Shown here one piece after another: positions 28,201 to 34,577 of a stretch of DNA of 64,000 nt. Origin of the DNA: Pedobacter sp. L105 (GTDB taxonomy: Bacteria > Bacteroidota > Bacteroidia > Sphingobacteriales > Sphingobacteriaceae); the NCBI RefSeq assembly GCF_009765875.1, contig NZ_LMUP01000004.1:310001-374000 (forward strand), given 5' to 3'. The position numbers were made by a program, and so were the translations under genes. The notes beneath the pieces are model-generated. The model did no database searches. It was not told the DNA's origin and worked only from the letters and a program-made list of their open reading frames with translations. The first letter of the stretch is position 1. Each line of letters opens with the position of its first letter.

Positions 28201-28752
28201 TTTAAGCTCCAGATCATGAATCCGAAAGTTTCCTTTTGGGGTTGGAAACGCAAGGACAGCGATATCTTTGTAATAATTGAATTTTGTTAAAGGCTGTGGC
28301 AGCCGGTGATCAAACTTTATTCCGGTTTTCAATTGAGTCTGGCTATATACCACAGTTTGCATCGCAAATTCTGGCTTAATCCACGGGCCGCCGCTTGACG
28401 ACCATCCGGCGCTGTTATGAAAGCCCAGGTGCATGTTTAATCGCTTTGCCTCAATGGCTGCAAAATAAACCATGTCTAACCATTCTTTGCTCATATAAAG
28501 GCACGGGCCTTGTGGATAATCTGAAGAAACATTAAATATTTCTGCCTTTTCTATTCCGACACGTTTCATAGCCTCGAGATCTGAAGTGATGCCAGTTTTT
28601 GAAACATTGCCATCAAGCCAATGCCACCATGTTTCGGCTTTTGCTGAGGCAGGTGGGTTCGAAAAGCCTGCTTTTAATTCGGATTGAGCAATTGAGGGCG
28701 TTGAAATGCTGATGAGTAGCAAAAATGTAAAGGCAAAGAGAATTTTCATCAT
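25252..28752 (-). CDS. GH106-like alpha-L-rhamnosidase, secreted
   Basis: A 1166-residue protein with a signal peptide (ends STPSIAQ). The N-terminal half carries the GH106 pattern: WWHWLDGNVSKTGITSDLEA, the GIEKAEIFNV strand, and LGFHNSAGWSSSGGPWI. Conserved acidic positions lie in FCVEPYGGPFDSHA and VAGAESFTGFGGW; I cannot assign the catalytic pair with certainty. The C-terminus (about 1000-1140) is a sugar-binding jelly roll (VELDLGSVREMAQVFLNGKD). GH106 enzymes remove terminal alpha-L-rhamnose, for example from rhamnogalacturonans or arabinogalactan side chains. It is the first gene of the reverse-strand pair, with a 385-bp gap to the divergent NmrA gene. Confidence 0.82.
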   Translation of the reverse strand: MMKILFAFTFLLLISISTPSIAQSELKAGFSNPPASAKAETWWHWLDGNVSKTGITSDLEAMKRVGIEKAEIFNVSSDYPQGPCLYMSKEWLDMVYFAAIEAKRLNMHLGFHNSAGWSSSGGPWIKPEFAMQTVVYSQTQLKTGIKFDHRLPQPLTKFNYYKDIAVLAFPTPKGNFRIHDLELKSLSGNLFKTNVEPEKRHVPDSASIARSTIIDLTSKLSANGELNWNPPAGEWTILRIGHTPNGTENHPAVAGGKGLECDKMSSTALDAYWAGGVKPILDKLGPLAGLVVTDCLVDSYEVGCNNWTSAFREEFKKRRGYDCLTDLPTLAGYYVESNDATERFLWDFRKTIGDLIADKYYGHFSELCHANKLNFCVEPYGGPFDSHASGSRADVVMGEFWLTKQLFLESPRMAASIAHIYGIPVAGAESFTGFGGWTNFPATMKPVGDKVWAEGINRFIFHSYVHQPWNYAPGLTMGGYGIELNRMNTWWEQSKPYFAYVARSQFLLQQGHSVADVLVFTGESEPNNGIIRTDIKNTGYDYDQIGADAFYSLKVINGQLFTPHSGPYKMLVLPDTKWATPELLLKVKSLVDAGAMVAGSQPEKSPSLLGYPQCDSQVSKLASELWTEKIKSKTSAADIAHFLSDAHVPPDFGASGTGSDLIFIHRIYDNKDIYFVANPQNFARTESCRFRISGKVPELWDPETGLITDIPVWKQLPGNIIEIPVSFSSHESVFVVFNKSADLNTHFTQVSYKIESQKAKPLPGLRIVKAEYGKFLPEGIVDVTPVVNNKISKNGLHFSAGNWLSASDPAPGSLKELRLLYYINGQTHTATLLENEESNLSEDTTGFKLVRALYGKFGSDFNEIPVDNPVYNVKDKIKELVKSGRYTFIVTDSLFNETSNVKDKENELHLTYETDNESFDLEAGNGHKVILEEQQPKPKLSYANNTITLLTPSPVKFTYLTNLGERKSVAVQKVSGPINITGPWNVTFSRIREQRIDTTFKRLTSWSLCSSGYIRYFSGTATYKKDIVLQKDLLRPDNLVELDLGSVREMAQVFLNGKDLGILWKAPFTMEIGKYLHAGTNHLEIKVTNLWKNRLIGDERFPDDQRTNNENKWPDWILDSTIHRNSKRMAFTSHKYYNKDSELQLSGLLGPVVLRSYKRIKITNTR

Positions 28753-29137
28753 ACTGGATCATTCTAAACTGAAAATCAGATTTGGTTATATTCAATATTC
28801 GAATAAAACTAAAGAATTACAACATTCCCTGGCTTTTATTGAAAAATATTGCATTATACTAACCTAAATCCGATTTTCAGGATGGCCTTCACCAAACGAT
28901 TCCATATGATTTAGAGCATCGTTTAGTGTTATCATTTTTAAAAATGTTTAATTAATAATCAGAGAATTGATATGGTCGAATTGTTCTGGAATTAGAACAT
29001 CAATATATTAATTCGGAAATATAGACGTGAAACGTTTTTCAGGTAATAAACAGGAACGTTTAAGCTACAATAAAGCACTTTTTGGCTACTTACACTTGAT
29101 AACGGATGCAGAAATTTGCATTAAAAAAAATAGAGAT
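28753..29137. other. Divergent intergenic region with a palindrome
   Basis: This region separates the GH106-like gene (-) and the NmrA-like gene (+) and must hold both promoters. No gene is supportable: the frame from GTG 29027 only extends the NmrA gene with atypical residues. The visible structure is the 18-bp palindrome at 28982-28999. Confidence 0.6.
28982..28999. promoter_or_regulatory. Palindrome TGTTCT-N6-AGAACA
   Basis: Perfect 6-bp arms with a 6-bp centre, 138 bp before the NmrA ATG. Size and symmetry fit a dimeric repressor operator. The AraC regulator encoded downstream of NmrA would more likely use direct repeats, so the binder is unknown. Confidence 0.4.
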
Positions 29138-30043
29138 ATGAAAATTGTAATAACAGGTTCTATAGGTAACATCGGAAAACCGCTTACACAGGAATTAGTA
29201 CGGGAAGGTCATTTGGTAACCGTTATCAGCAGCAAGGCTGATCGGCAGGGAGCTATCGAAGCATTAGGTGCAAAGGCGGCGATCGGGAGCATGCAGGATA
29301 TAGATTTCTTATCAGCAGCTTTTAAAGGAGCGGATATTGTTTATTTGATGGAAGCATGGGAAAGTATAGGCAGTTTATCAGATAACACCATTGACTTTAA
29401 TGCCGGTATGCGGCAAATTGGCTATAATTATAAAGAAGCTATTGAGCGGTCGGGGCTAAAGCGTATTGTACATTTAAGCAGTTTCGGCGCACATGCGCCA
29501 AAAGGATTCGGCTCTCTTGTTGTTCATCATGATGTGGAGCATATTTTAAGGCAACTTCCTGATGAGGTGTCTATTAAATTTATGCGTCCTGCATCTTTTT
29601 ACACCAATCTTTTCATGTCAATTCATCATATCAAAGAAAGATCTGCATTTGTTTCAAGTTATGGAGGTGACAAGAAAGAACCATGGGTATCACCATTAGA
29701 TATTGCCGCTACCATTGCAGAAGAAATGAAATTGCCCTTTAACGGAAAAGAAATCCGTTATATAGCCAGCGAAGAAATTTCACCCAATGAGATAGCAAAA
29801 ACGATTGGCGAGGCCATTGGTAAACCAGATTTGAAATGGCTTATTATTTCGGATGAACAATTACTAAATGGAATGTTGGGTGCCGGTTATAATACAGAAA
29901 TCTGTAAAGGTCTGGCAGAGATGTACGCATCTCACCGCGGCGGTATAGTGTTTGAAGATTATTACCGCCATAAGCCGGTTTTGGGTAAAGTAAAATTTAA
30001 GGACTTTGCAAAAGATTTTGCGAAAGTATTTGATCAACAATAA
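29138..30043 (+). CDS. NmrA-family NAD(P)-binding protein
   Basis: A 301-residue cytosolic protein of the extended/atypical short-chain dehydrogenase group. A Rossmann dinucleotide motif (VITGSIGNIGKPL, GxxGxxG) is at the very N-terminus, followed by GSMQDIDFLSAAFKGADIVY and IVHLSSFGAH. The active-site Tyr-x-x-x-Lys of classical dehydrogenases is not evident, as in NmrA-type redox sensors and NAD(P)H-quinone reductase-like proteins. ATG 29138 puts the Rossmann strand at residue 2 as in the family; the longer GTG frame from 29027 is rejected. The AraC gene starts 12 bp downstream, so the pair is an operon and the regulator may respond to the same stress or substrate. Confidence 0.85.
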   Translation: MKIVITGSIGNIGKPLTQELVREGHLVTVISSKADRQGAIEALGAKAAIGSMQDIDFLSAAFKGADIVYLMEAWESIGSLSDNTIDFNAGMRQIGYNYKEAIERSGLKRIVHLSSFGAHAPKGFGSLVVHHDVEHILRQLPDEVSIKFMRPASFYTNLFMSIHHIKERSAFVSSYGGDKKEPWVSPLDIAATIAEEMKLPFNGKEIRYIASEEISPNEIAKTIGEAIGKPDLKWLIISDEQLLNGMLGAGYNTEICKGLAEMYASHRGGIVFEDYYRHKPVLGKVKFKDFAKDFAKVFDQQ

Positions 30044-30055
30044 CTATCTTGTAAT

Positions 30056-30976
30056 ATGGCAGGCAAGCAAACACGCAGCGTAAAAACTATTAGCGAGTTT
30101 CACAGGTTAAAGGGTTTTCCACAACCTCAGCATCCGTTAATAAGCATAATAGATTACAGTTCCGTAGAATGTTCATCAGAAACCCGAATGGAAAATTATG
30201 TATGTGATTTTTATTATATTGCTATCAGAAGAGGCTTGAATGCAAAATTGAAATACGGTCAGTTGGATTATGATTTTGACAATGGTGTAATGTTTTTTAT
30301 TTCACCCAATCAGGTATTCGGAATTGAGCCGGAGAAAAATAAAATAATAAAACAATCAGGATGGATGTTACTCATTCATCCTGATTGTTTTTGGAACACA
30401 CCGTTGGCCAAAACCATTAAACAATACGAATACTTTGATTATTCGGTACATAAAGCCTTGTTCCTTTCAGAAAAAGAAGAAACGACCTTAAAAGGTATTA
30501 TAGAGAATATCCAGCAAGAGTACCAATCAAATATTGATAAATTAAGTCAAAGCATTATTATTTCCCAACTGGAAGTATTGCTGAATTATTCCGAAAGATT
30601 TTATCAACGTCAGTTTATCACCCGTAAAATAATGCATCATCAAATTCTGGAGCGCTTAGAAAGTCTGCTAAACGATTATTTTGAGCATGAAAACTTAATT
30701 ATGAAAGGGCTTCCAACTGTTCAATTCATATCAGAAAAATTAAACCTGTCACCTAATTATTTAAGAAGACTGCTTAAAGATCTGACAGGTAAGAATACAC
30801 AGCAGCACATTCATGAAAAATTGATCGGGAAAGCCAAAGAAAAATTATCCACCACCGATCTTTCAGTAAGCGAAATTGCTTATGAACTGGGGTTTGAACA
30901 TCCGCAATCTTTCAATAAGTTATTCAAGACAAAAACCAATCTTGCCCCTCTGGAATTCAGACTCTCTTTTAATTGA
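30056..30976 (+). CDS. AraC-family transcriptional regulator
   Basis: A 306-residue regulator with the double helix-turn-helix in the last 100 residues: VQFISEKLNLSPNYLRRLLK, then VSEIAYELGFEHPQSFNKLF and a NLAPLEFRLSF end. The N-terminal 190 residues resemble the AraC-like effector domains common in Bacteroidota (ISPNQVFGIEPE, GWMLLIHPDCFW) rather than a clear sugar cupin. Co-transcribed with the NmrA-like gene (12-bp gap), whose expression it probably controls. No link to the glycan genes is evident. Confidence 0.9.
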   Translation: MAGKQTRSVKTISEFHRLKGFPQPQHPLISIIDYSSVECSSETRMENYVCDFYYIAIRRGLNAKLKYGQLDYDFDNGVMFFISPNQVFGIEPEKNKIIKQSGWMLLIHPDCFWNTPLAKTIKQYEYFDYSVHKALFLSEKEETTLKGIIENIQQEYQSNIDKLSQSIIISQLEVLLNYSERFYQRQFITRKIMHHQILERLESLLNDYFEHENLIMKGLPTVQFISEKLNLSPNYLRRLLKDLTGKNTQQHIHEKLIGKAKEKLSTTDLSVSEIAYELGFEHPQSFNKLFKTKTNLAPLEFRLSFN

Positions 30977-31017
30977 CGGCGTAATAATCACCTTTATTAT
31001 TCCGAGCAGATTATTCA

Positions 31018-31551
31018 TTATATTACTTTTTTTATTTCGCTTAGGGGAAGTTCATCACCTACATATTTGCCGTAGTAAGATAACAGAACCTTTCCCTGTT
31101 CGTCAATAATGAAACTCGCACCAACTCTGTTGAAACTACCGTCTATGGCAATTTTTTCCTTAAAGAGTGCTTTCCCGGCTTTAACTTTTCCGGCTATACC
31201 ATGGAGCATGCTTTTAAAAAACTTGCCTGTGCTTTTTTCTACCTGATACCTGTTATAAAGGCTGAGGTCGGGATTTGGTATCATTACTGAATAATAACTT
31301 TCCCCTTCAAGAAATTTTCTCATATTCTCACTTGTACTCTCATAAATAGAAATGAGCGCCAATTTTTTCGACCTGAAAAAAGCGGACTGTTTTTCCAGCT
31401 CATGAAATCGCAAATTGCATATCGGGCAACCGACGTTACGGTAAAAAGTCAACAATACTTTTTGACCTTTATATCGATCCAGGCTAACGATCTTGCCATC
31501 CACATCCGGAATATTAAATAATGGGGCTACTTGTGAAAGTTGAATACTCAT
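31018..31551 (-). CDS. Peroxiredoxin-like AhpC/TSA-family protein
   Basis: A 177-residue thioredoxin-fold protein without signal peptide. The N-terminal APLFNIPDVDGKIVSLDRYK, the strand VLLTFYRNVGCPICNLRF and the later VGASFIIDEQGKVLLSYYGK are typical of the AhpC/TSA group. The redox site is a CPIC motif (CxxC) instead of the single peroxidatic Cys in PxxxTxxC of classical peroxiredoxins, so a thiol reductase or atypical peroxiredoxin role is possible. It faces the AraC gene convergently. Start ATG at 31551. Confidence 0.85.
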   Translation of the reverse strand: MSIQLSQVAPLFNIPDVDGKIVSLDRYKGQKVLLTFYRNVGCPICNLRFHELEKQSAFFRSKKLALISIYESTSENMRKFLEGESYYSVMIPNPDLSLYNRYQVEKSTGKFFKSMLHGIAGKVKAGKALFKEKIAIDGSFNRVGASFIIDEQGKVLLSYYGKYVGDELPLSEIKKVI

Positions 31552-31710
31552 GATTTTTTATTTAAATTGAAATAATAGACAGAAAGACTTTTAGTAAAGC
31601 TTTCATACATTAATATCAAAATCACAACAAAATCACCCGTCGAATAAAAAATTAATGAACAAGATATATGGTACATTTAGCAACGGCTTTTCACATCCGT
31701 TGGCATACAA

Positions 31711-32265
31711 TTACGCCTTTTCCTGCTTTAGCATTTCTTTACGAATCATCTGAACACATTTGTACTTTTGATTATTGGCAGTGTGCTTATTTTTCCAGCC
31801 CATCGTTTCCATCAGCGACTCGATAGGGAACTGCAGGTAGAAAAGGGACCGAATAATCCACCTGCAGTGGGTGGTAATATTTTGCAGGTAAACTTCCATT
31901 TTTTGTTCATTGGTTTGCTCGGGATAAATCTCAGTTTCAAAACTTTCCACAATCATTTCCTGCTCCACAACGCTATGCACCAGGCTAATTTTTCTTTCCC
32001 GTAAACGCTTGAACCAAATATTTTTAGCAATAGCGAACAAATAGGTTTTCAAGCCGGCGCTTAGTTTAAATTCCGTGGTCCGTAACTTTTCAAGCAAGAT
32101 CACTATTGTTTCCTGAAAAACATCTTCAGCATCTTCTTTGGTTCCTGAGTTCAGCCTGATGAAGTTTGAAACGGAATCAAAACTTAAATTATAAAGCATT
32201 TTGAAGGAAATATCTTCCTCCTTTTTTAGCATCTCCAGTAAAATAGTGTCTGTTACGATTTGCAT
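31711..32265 (-). CDS. ECF-type RNA polymerase sigma factor
   Basis: A 184-residue sigma-70 family protein of ECF size. Region 2 is visible at about residues 20-90 (FKMLYNLSFDSVSNFI, KEDAEDVFQETIVILLEKLR, TYLFAIAKNIWFKRLR) and region 4 at about 125-175 (LFYLQFPIESLMETMGWKNK, a helix-turn-helix). No anti-sigma factor gene is adjacent and no SusC/SusD pair follows, so this is not the usual FecI/FecR arrangement of Bacteroidota. The target regulon cannot be told from the sequence. The small membrane-protein gene 34 bp upstream could be a partner. Confidence 0.88.
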   Translation of the reverse strand: MQIVTDTILLEMLKKEEDISFKMLYNLSFDSVSNFIRLNSGTKEDAEDVFQETIVILLEKLRTTEFKLSAGLKTYLFAIAKNIWFKRLRERKISLVHSVVEQEMIVESFETEIYPEQTNEQKMEVYLQNITTHCRWIIRSLFYLQFPIESLMETMGWKNKHTANNQKYKCVQMIRKEMLKQEKA

Positions 32266-32299
32266 CCAATTATTCTTTAGTTGCTTTATACCAATTTCG

Positions 32300-32554
32300 T
32301 TAAATAATCACCCAAAAAAGATATTTTACAAAATAGCCGTTTTCAAATTTATAGGCTCGAAAGCCTGCGTTCTTTTCATACTGATGTCTTTCTATTGTAT
32401 ATTGAAAATATGTAAATAATAGAAATGAAGGTCCAATTAATAACAATATAACGCCTTTGCTGAACACTCCCTGGTGAGTAAATAATTTTAAATAAAGCTC
32501 TTGAAATCCGTAAAATACGGCAGCTAGTCCAATAATAAGCCCAGGAAGATTCAC
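32300..32554 (-). CDS. Small two-helix membrane protein
   Basis: An 84-residue frame starting at GTG 32554 (an overlapping ATG two bases upstream hits a stop at once). Two hydrophobic helices are visible (about 4-24 and 32-52), followed by a basic-aromatic tail (YTIERHQYEKNAGF). I do not recognise the family. It lies 34 bp upstream of the sigma-factor gene on the same strand, so co-transcription is likely. The non-ATG start keeps confidence moderate. Confidence 0.5.
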   Translation of the reverse strand: MNLPGLIIGLAAVFYGFQELYLKLFTHQGVFSKGVILLLIGPSFLLFTYFQYTIERHQYEKNAGFRAYKFENGYFVKYLFWVII

Positions 32555-32754
32555 ATGCCCTTTACTATTACTAACCTGAATTTATTGTGTTTTTTCCTTT
32601 ACAGTAAGCCGGGATTTATTTAGGAAATTGTAAAACATCATGATAATCGATTAACTTAGGATACTGTAATGGTAAACAGGAATAAATTCCTACTTAATTA
32701 TGGACTAATTGGCCCAAATACAAGGGGCTTAATTCTTTAGGCATTTTGAATAAA

Positions 32755-32877
32755 TTTTAAGGTGAAAATGTGAGCTAACCTTAAAATATGTTTAAATTTA
32801 AGGTTAGACTATACTTCCGACCTTATTTTAAGGTCAAAAACGAAACTGGCCTTAAAAAGTAGATTTTTTAAGGCCAG
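32755..32877. repeat. AAGG/CCTT inverted-repeat array upstream of fic
   Basis: Three inverted repeats and one single arm share the core TTAAGG/CCTTAA: TTTTAAGGT (32755-32763) with ACCTTAAAA (32778-32786); a TTTAAGGTTA arm (32797-32806); GACCTTA-TTT-TAAGGTC (32819-32835); and CTGGCCTTAAAAA (32846-32858) with its exact complement (32865-32877). The last has 13-bp arms around a 6-bp loop. Repeated symmetrical sites directly before a start codon suggest a cooperative operator; the longest could also fold in RNA. Confidence 0.7.
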
Positions 32878-32885
32878 CTTTTTAG

Positions 32886-32893
32886 TATATTTG
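32886..32893 (+). promoter_or_regulatory. Bacteroidota -7 box TATATTTG next to fic ATG
   Basis: Matches the TAnnTTTG consensus exactly but lies only 3 bp before the ATG at 32897. If used, transcription would begin at or just inside the start codon, giving a leaderless message. No TTTG -33 element is clear at the expected distance, where the long hairpin lies instead. Confidence 0.35.
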
Positions 32894-32896
32894 TAT

Positions 32897-34015
32897 ATGC
32901 CTTATATAATAAATCCCGATAGAAGTAAACCCTGGAATGATCTTCCTGAATTGCCAATCGATAAGAAATTATATGAAGATTTAGATATTTATCGTCAGCT
33001 AGGTGACTCTAAAGCGGCTTTAGCGAGATTACAGGGACGAAGTATAGCGATCCCAAATCAGGCTATGCTAATCAATTCAATAAGCTTACAGGAGGCGAAA
33101 GCATCAAGTGCTGTGGAGAATATTTTTACAACCGATGACGAGTTATATAAAGCTTATAGTGAAAATCTCGCTAAAGAACCACAGGGACCTACAAAGGAAA
33201 TCCTAAATTATAGAAAGGCCTTGTGGATAGGTTATGATCATCTCAAACAGAATGATTTCGACGAGAACTACTTTGTAAAAATGTATAGAATTGTAAGTCA
33301 ATTCAGTGACGGAATAAGAAATCCAATTGCACAGGTCTACATCAAAGAAGGGGGTAGTGGGCCTAACGCGGGAACTGTTTTTTTTACGCCGCCCAGAGGT
33401 AAAGGAATTATTGAGGCAAAGCTTCAAAACCTGCTGGAATTTTTAAACGATGATAAAAAATATCCCTTAGATCCTCTTTTAAAAATGGCAATAGGACATT
33501 TTCAGTTTGAGGCCATACATCCTTTCCGGGATGGGAATGGAAGAACCGGACGGATCTTTAATATTCATTACTTAACTAAAAAAGGGCTGTTGGATTATCC
33601 CATATTATTTCTAAGTCGCTATATTATTGACAATAAGGAAGAATATTATGGAGGTTTATCCGGTATAACCCAAAGAGGGAGTTGGAAGAAATGGCTACTG
33701 TATATGCTAAAGGCATTAGAGGTAACAGCTAATATTACTTATTATAAGATAAATGATATTATATCTGCTAAAGACGCAATTCTTGAAGCAATTAAGGATG
33801 ACAATGAAATTAGCAGACCGGAAAGTCTCGTAGATGCATTGTTCAGTCAACCATATACTAAAGTAAAGCATCTTACTGACCGAAAGTTATTTGCAGAAAA
33901 CACGGCCCGAAAATATCTGGACAAATTATCAGAAATGGGAGTTTTGGAAAAAAGAATAATACAAGGAAATAGCTACTATTTAAACCTGGAACTTTATCGC
34001 ATTCTCTCAGAATAA
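32897..34015 (+). CDS. Class II Fic-domain protein (predicted AMPylator) with C-terminal winged helix
   Basis: A 372-residue cytosolic protein; ATG 32897 is preferred to the TTG two codons upstream. The Fic core motif HPFRDGNGRTGR begins at catalytic His208. An N-terminal inhibitory helix carries the class II motif S70-x-x-x-E74-N75 (SSAVEN), which blocks ATP binding until relieved. The last 70 residues (VKHLTDRKLFAENTARKYLD and VLEKRIIQGNSYYL) form a winged helix likely to bind DNA. Fic enzymes transfer AMP to hydroxyl side chains; the target here is unknown. The winged helix together with the palindrome array just upstream suggests that it represses its own gene (inference). No antitoxin gene is adjacent, as expected when inhibition is intramolecular. 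Confidence 0.93.
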   Translation: MPYIINPDRSKPWNDLPELPIDKKLYEDLDIYRQLGDSKAALARLQGRSIAIPNQAMLINSISLQEAKASSAVENIFTTDDELYKAYSENLAKEPQGPTKEILNYRKALWIGYDHLKQNDFDENYFVKMYRIVSQFSDGIRNPIAQVYIKEGGSGPNAGTVFFTPPRGKGIIEAKLQNLLEFLNDDKKYPLDPLLKMAIGHFQFEAIHPFRDGNGRTGRIFNIHYLTKKGLLDYPILFLSRYIIDNKEEYYGGLSGITQRGSWKKWLLYMLKALEVTANITYYKINDIISAKDAILEAIKDDNEISRPESLVDALFSQPYTKVKHLTDRKLFAENTARKYLDKLSEMGVLEKRIIQGNSYYLNLELYRILSE

Positions 34016-34227
34016 TTTGATAGCGTTATATTACTTGGATCGTTTGCCGACGATTGGGTAGGCATAAAATGATAATTGTTTACGAATCCAATATCCCGGA
34101 GGTTGATACCAACAACAGAAATATTGATCATAATCTTCTGTATTTATAAAGCAATAAACAGGTATAATAAGAGCCGCTTGATTATCGAATGCATGAGACT
34201 AGGTTTTATAGAAGTAAATAATCTTAA

Positions 34228-34523
34228 TTCAAATTCCGGATAGCCAATGATGCAGATCCTTTCTCCGCGTGGAGACGGACAATAGAAAACCCAGTGAAAA
34301 CACACTCGGTGTTTGCATTCTGAGTGCGTTTTCACTGGGTTTTCTCAGGGTTAAATCTGCTTTTTCATCCCGCCGATATCGGTAGAAGACGGTTTGCTCC
34401 CCGCAATATAATTTGATGTGATCTGCCTGGTCAATTCTATTGGTCGTGATTTTTAATACTTCTTCAGCAAACCCATCTGTCAGGACGTTATAAGTTAATG
34501 GAATGATGTTGATTTTTAAGAGT
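34228..34523 (-). pseudogene. Start-less open frame, possible gene relic
   Basis: On the reverse strand an uninterrupted frame of roughly 95 codons runs from a stop near 34523 to a TGA near 34228. It has no ATG, GTG or TTG near its beginning. The first half has protein-like composition (NVLTDGFAEEVLKITTNRID, then ADHIKLYCGEQTVFYRYRR). The second half runs through the long inverted repeat and looks non-protein. I do not recognise the family. Coordinates are approximate because they come from manual translation. Confidence 0.3.
34284..34345. repeat. Inverted repeat with 24-bp arms
   Basis: The left arm 34284-34307 and right arm 34322-34345 are reverse complements with one mismatch, around a 14-bp centre. 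The arms include AACCCAGTGAAAAC and its complement. The size fits a strong bidirectional terminator stem between fic and the convergent ebo operon, or the end of a small transposon derivative; there is no U-tract. Confidence 0.7.
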
Positions 34524-34577
34524 ATGGTTCAAACAATCCTCCTGATTTTTAAAACAATTAAAAATGTTGACATGTAT

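Larger units (their letters stand above)
32555..32896. other. Divergent intergenic 342 bp with nested palindromes
   Basis: The half near 32555 shows no gene or clear signal. The 3' part (32755-32893) holds the AAGG/CCTT repeat array and a promoter-like box immediately before the Fic gene, described separately. Confidence 0.6.
34016..34577. other. Gene-poor 562-bp gap with inverted repeat and ORF relic
   Basis: No complete gene. Contents are a 24-bp-arm inverted repeat (34284-34345), a smaller palindrome CTCC-GCGT-GGAG at 34263-34274 and a reverse-strand frame that stays open from about 34523 down to 34228 without a start codon. The rest shows nothing. The arrangement suggests a decayed gene or mobile element. 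Confidence 0.55.

Noticed and set aside
32846..32877. The long stem before fic as an intrinsic terminator
   Set aside because: No upstream gene on the + strand needs termination, and the repeated TTAAGG core in four places favours an operator.
32897..34015. Fic as part of a two-gene toxin-antitoxin or phage-defence system
   Set aside because: The inhibitory motif is within the protein and no antitoxin or defence genes are adjacent.
34144..34335. A 63-codon ATG-started frame on the - strand
   Set aside because: Crosses the inverted repeat in another frame; composition looks random.
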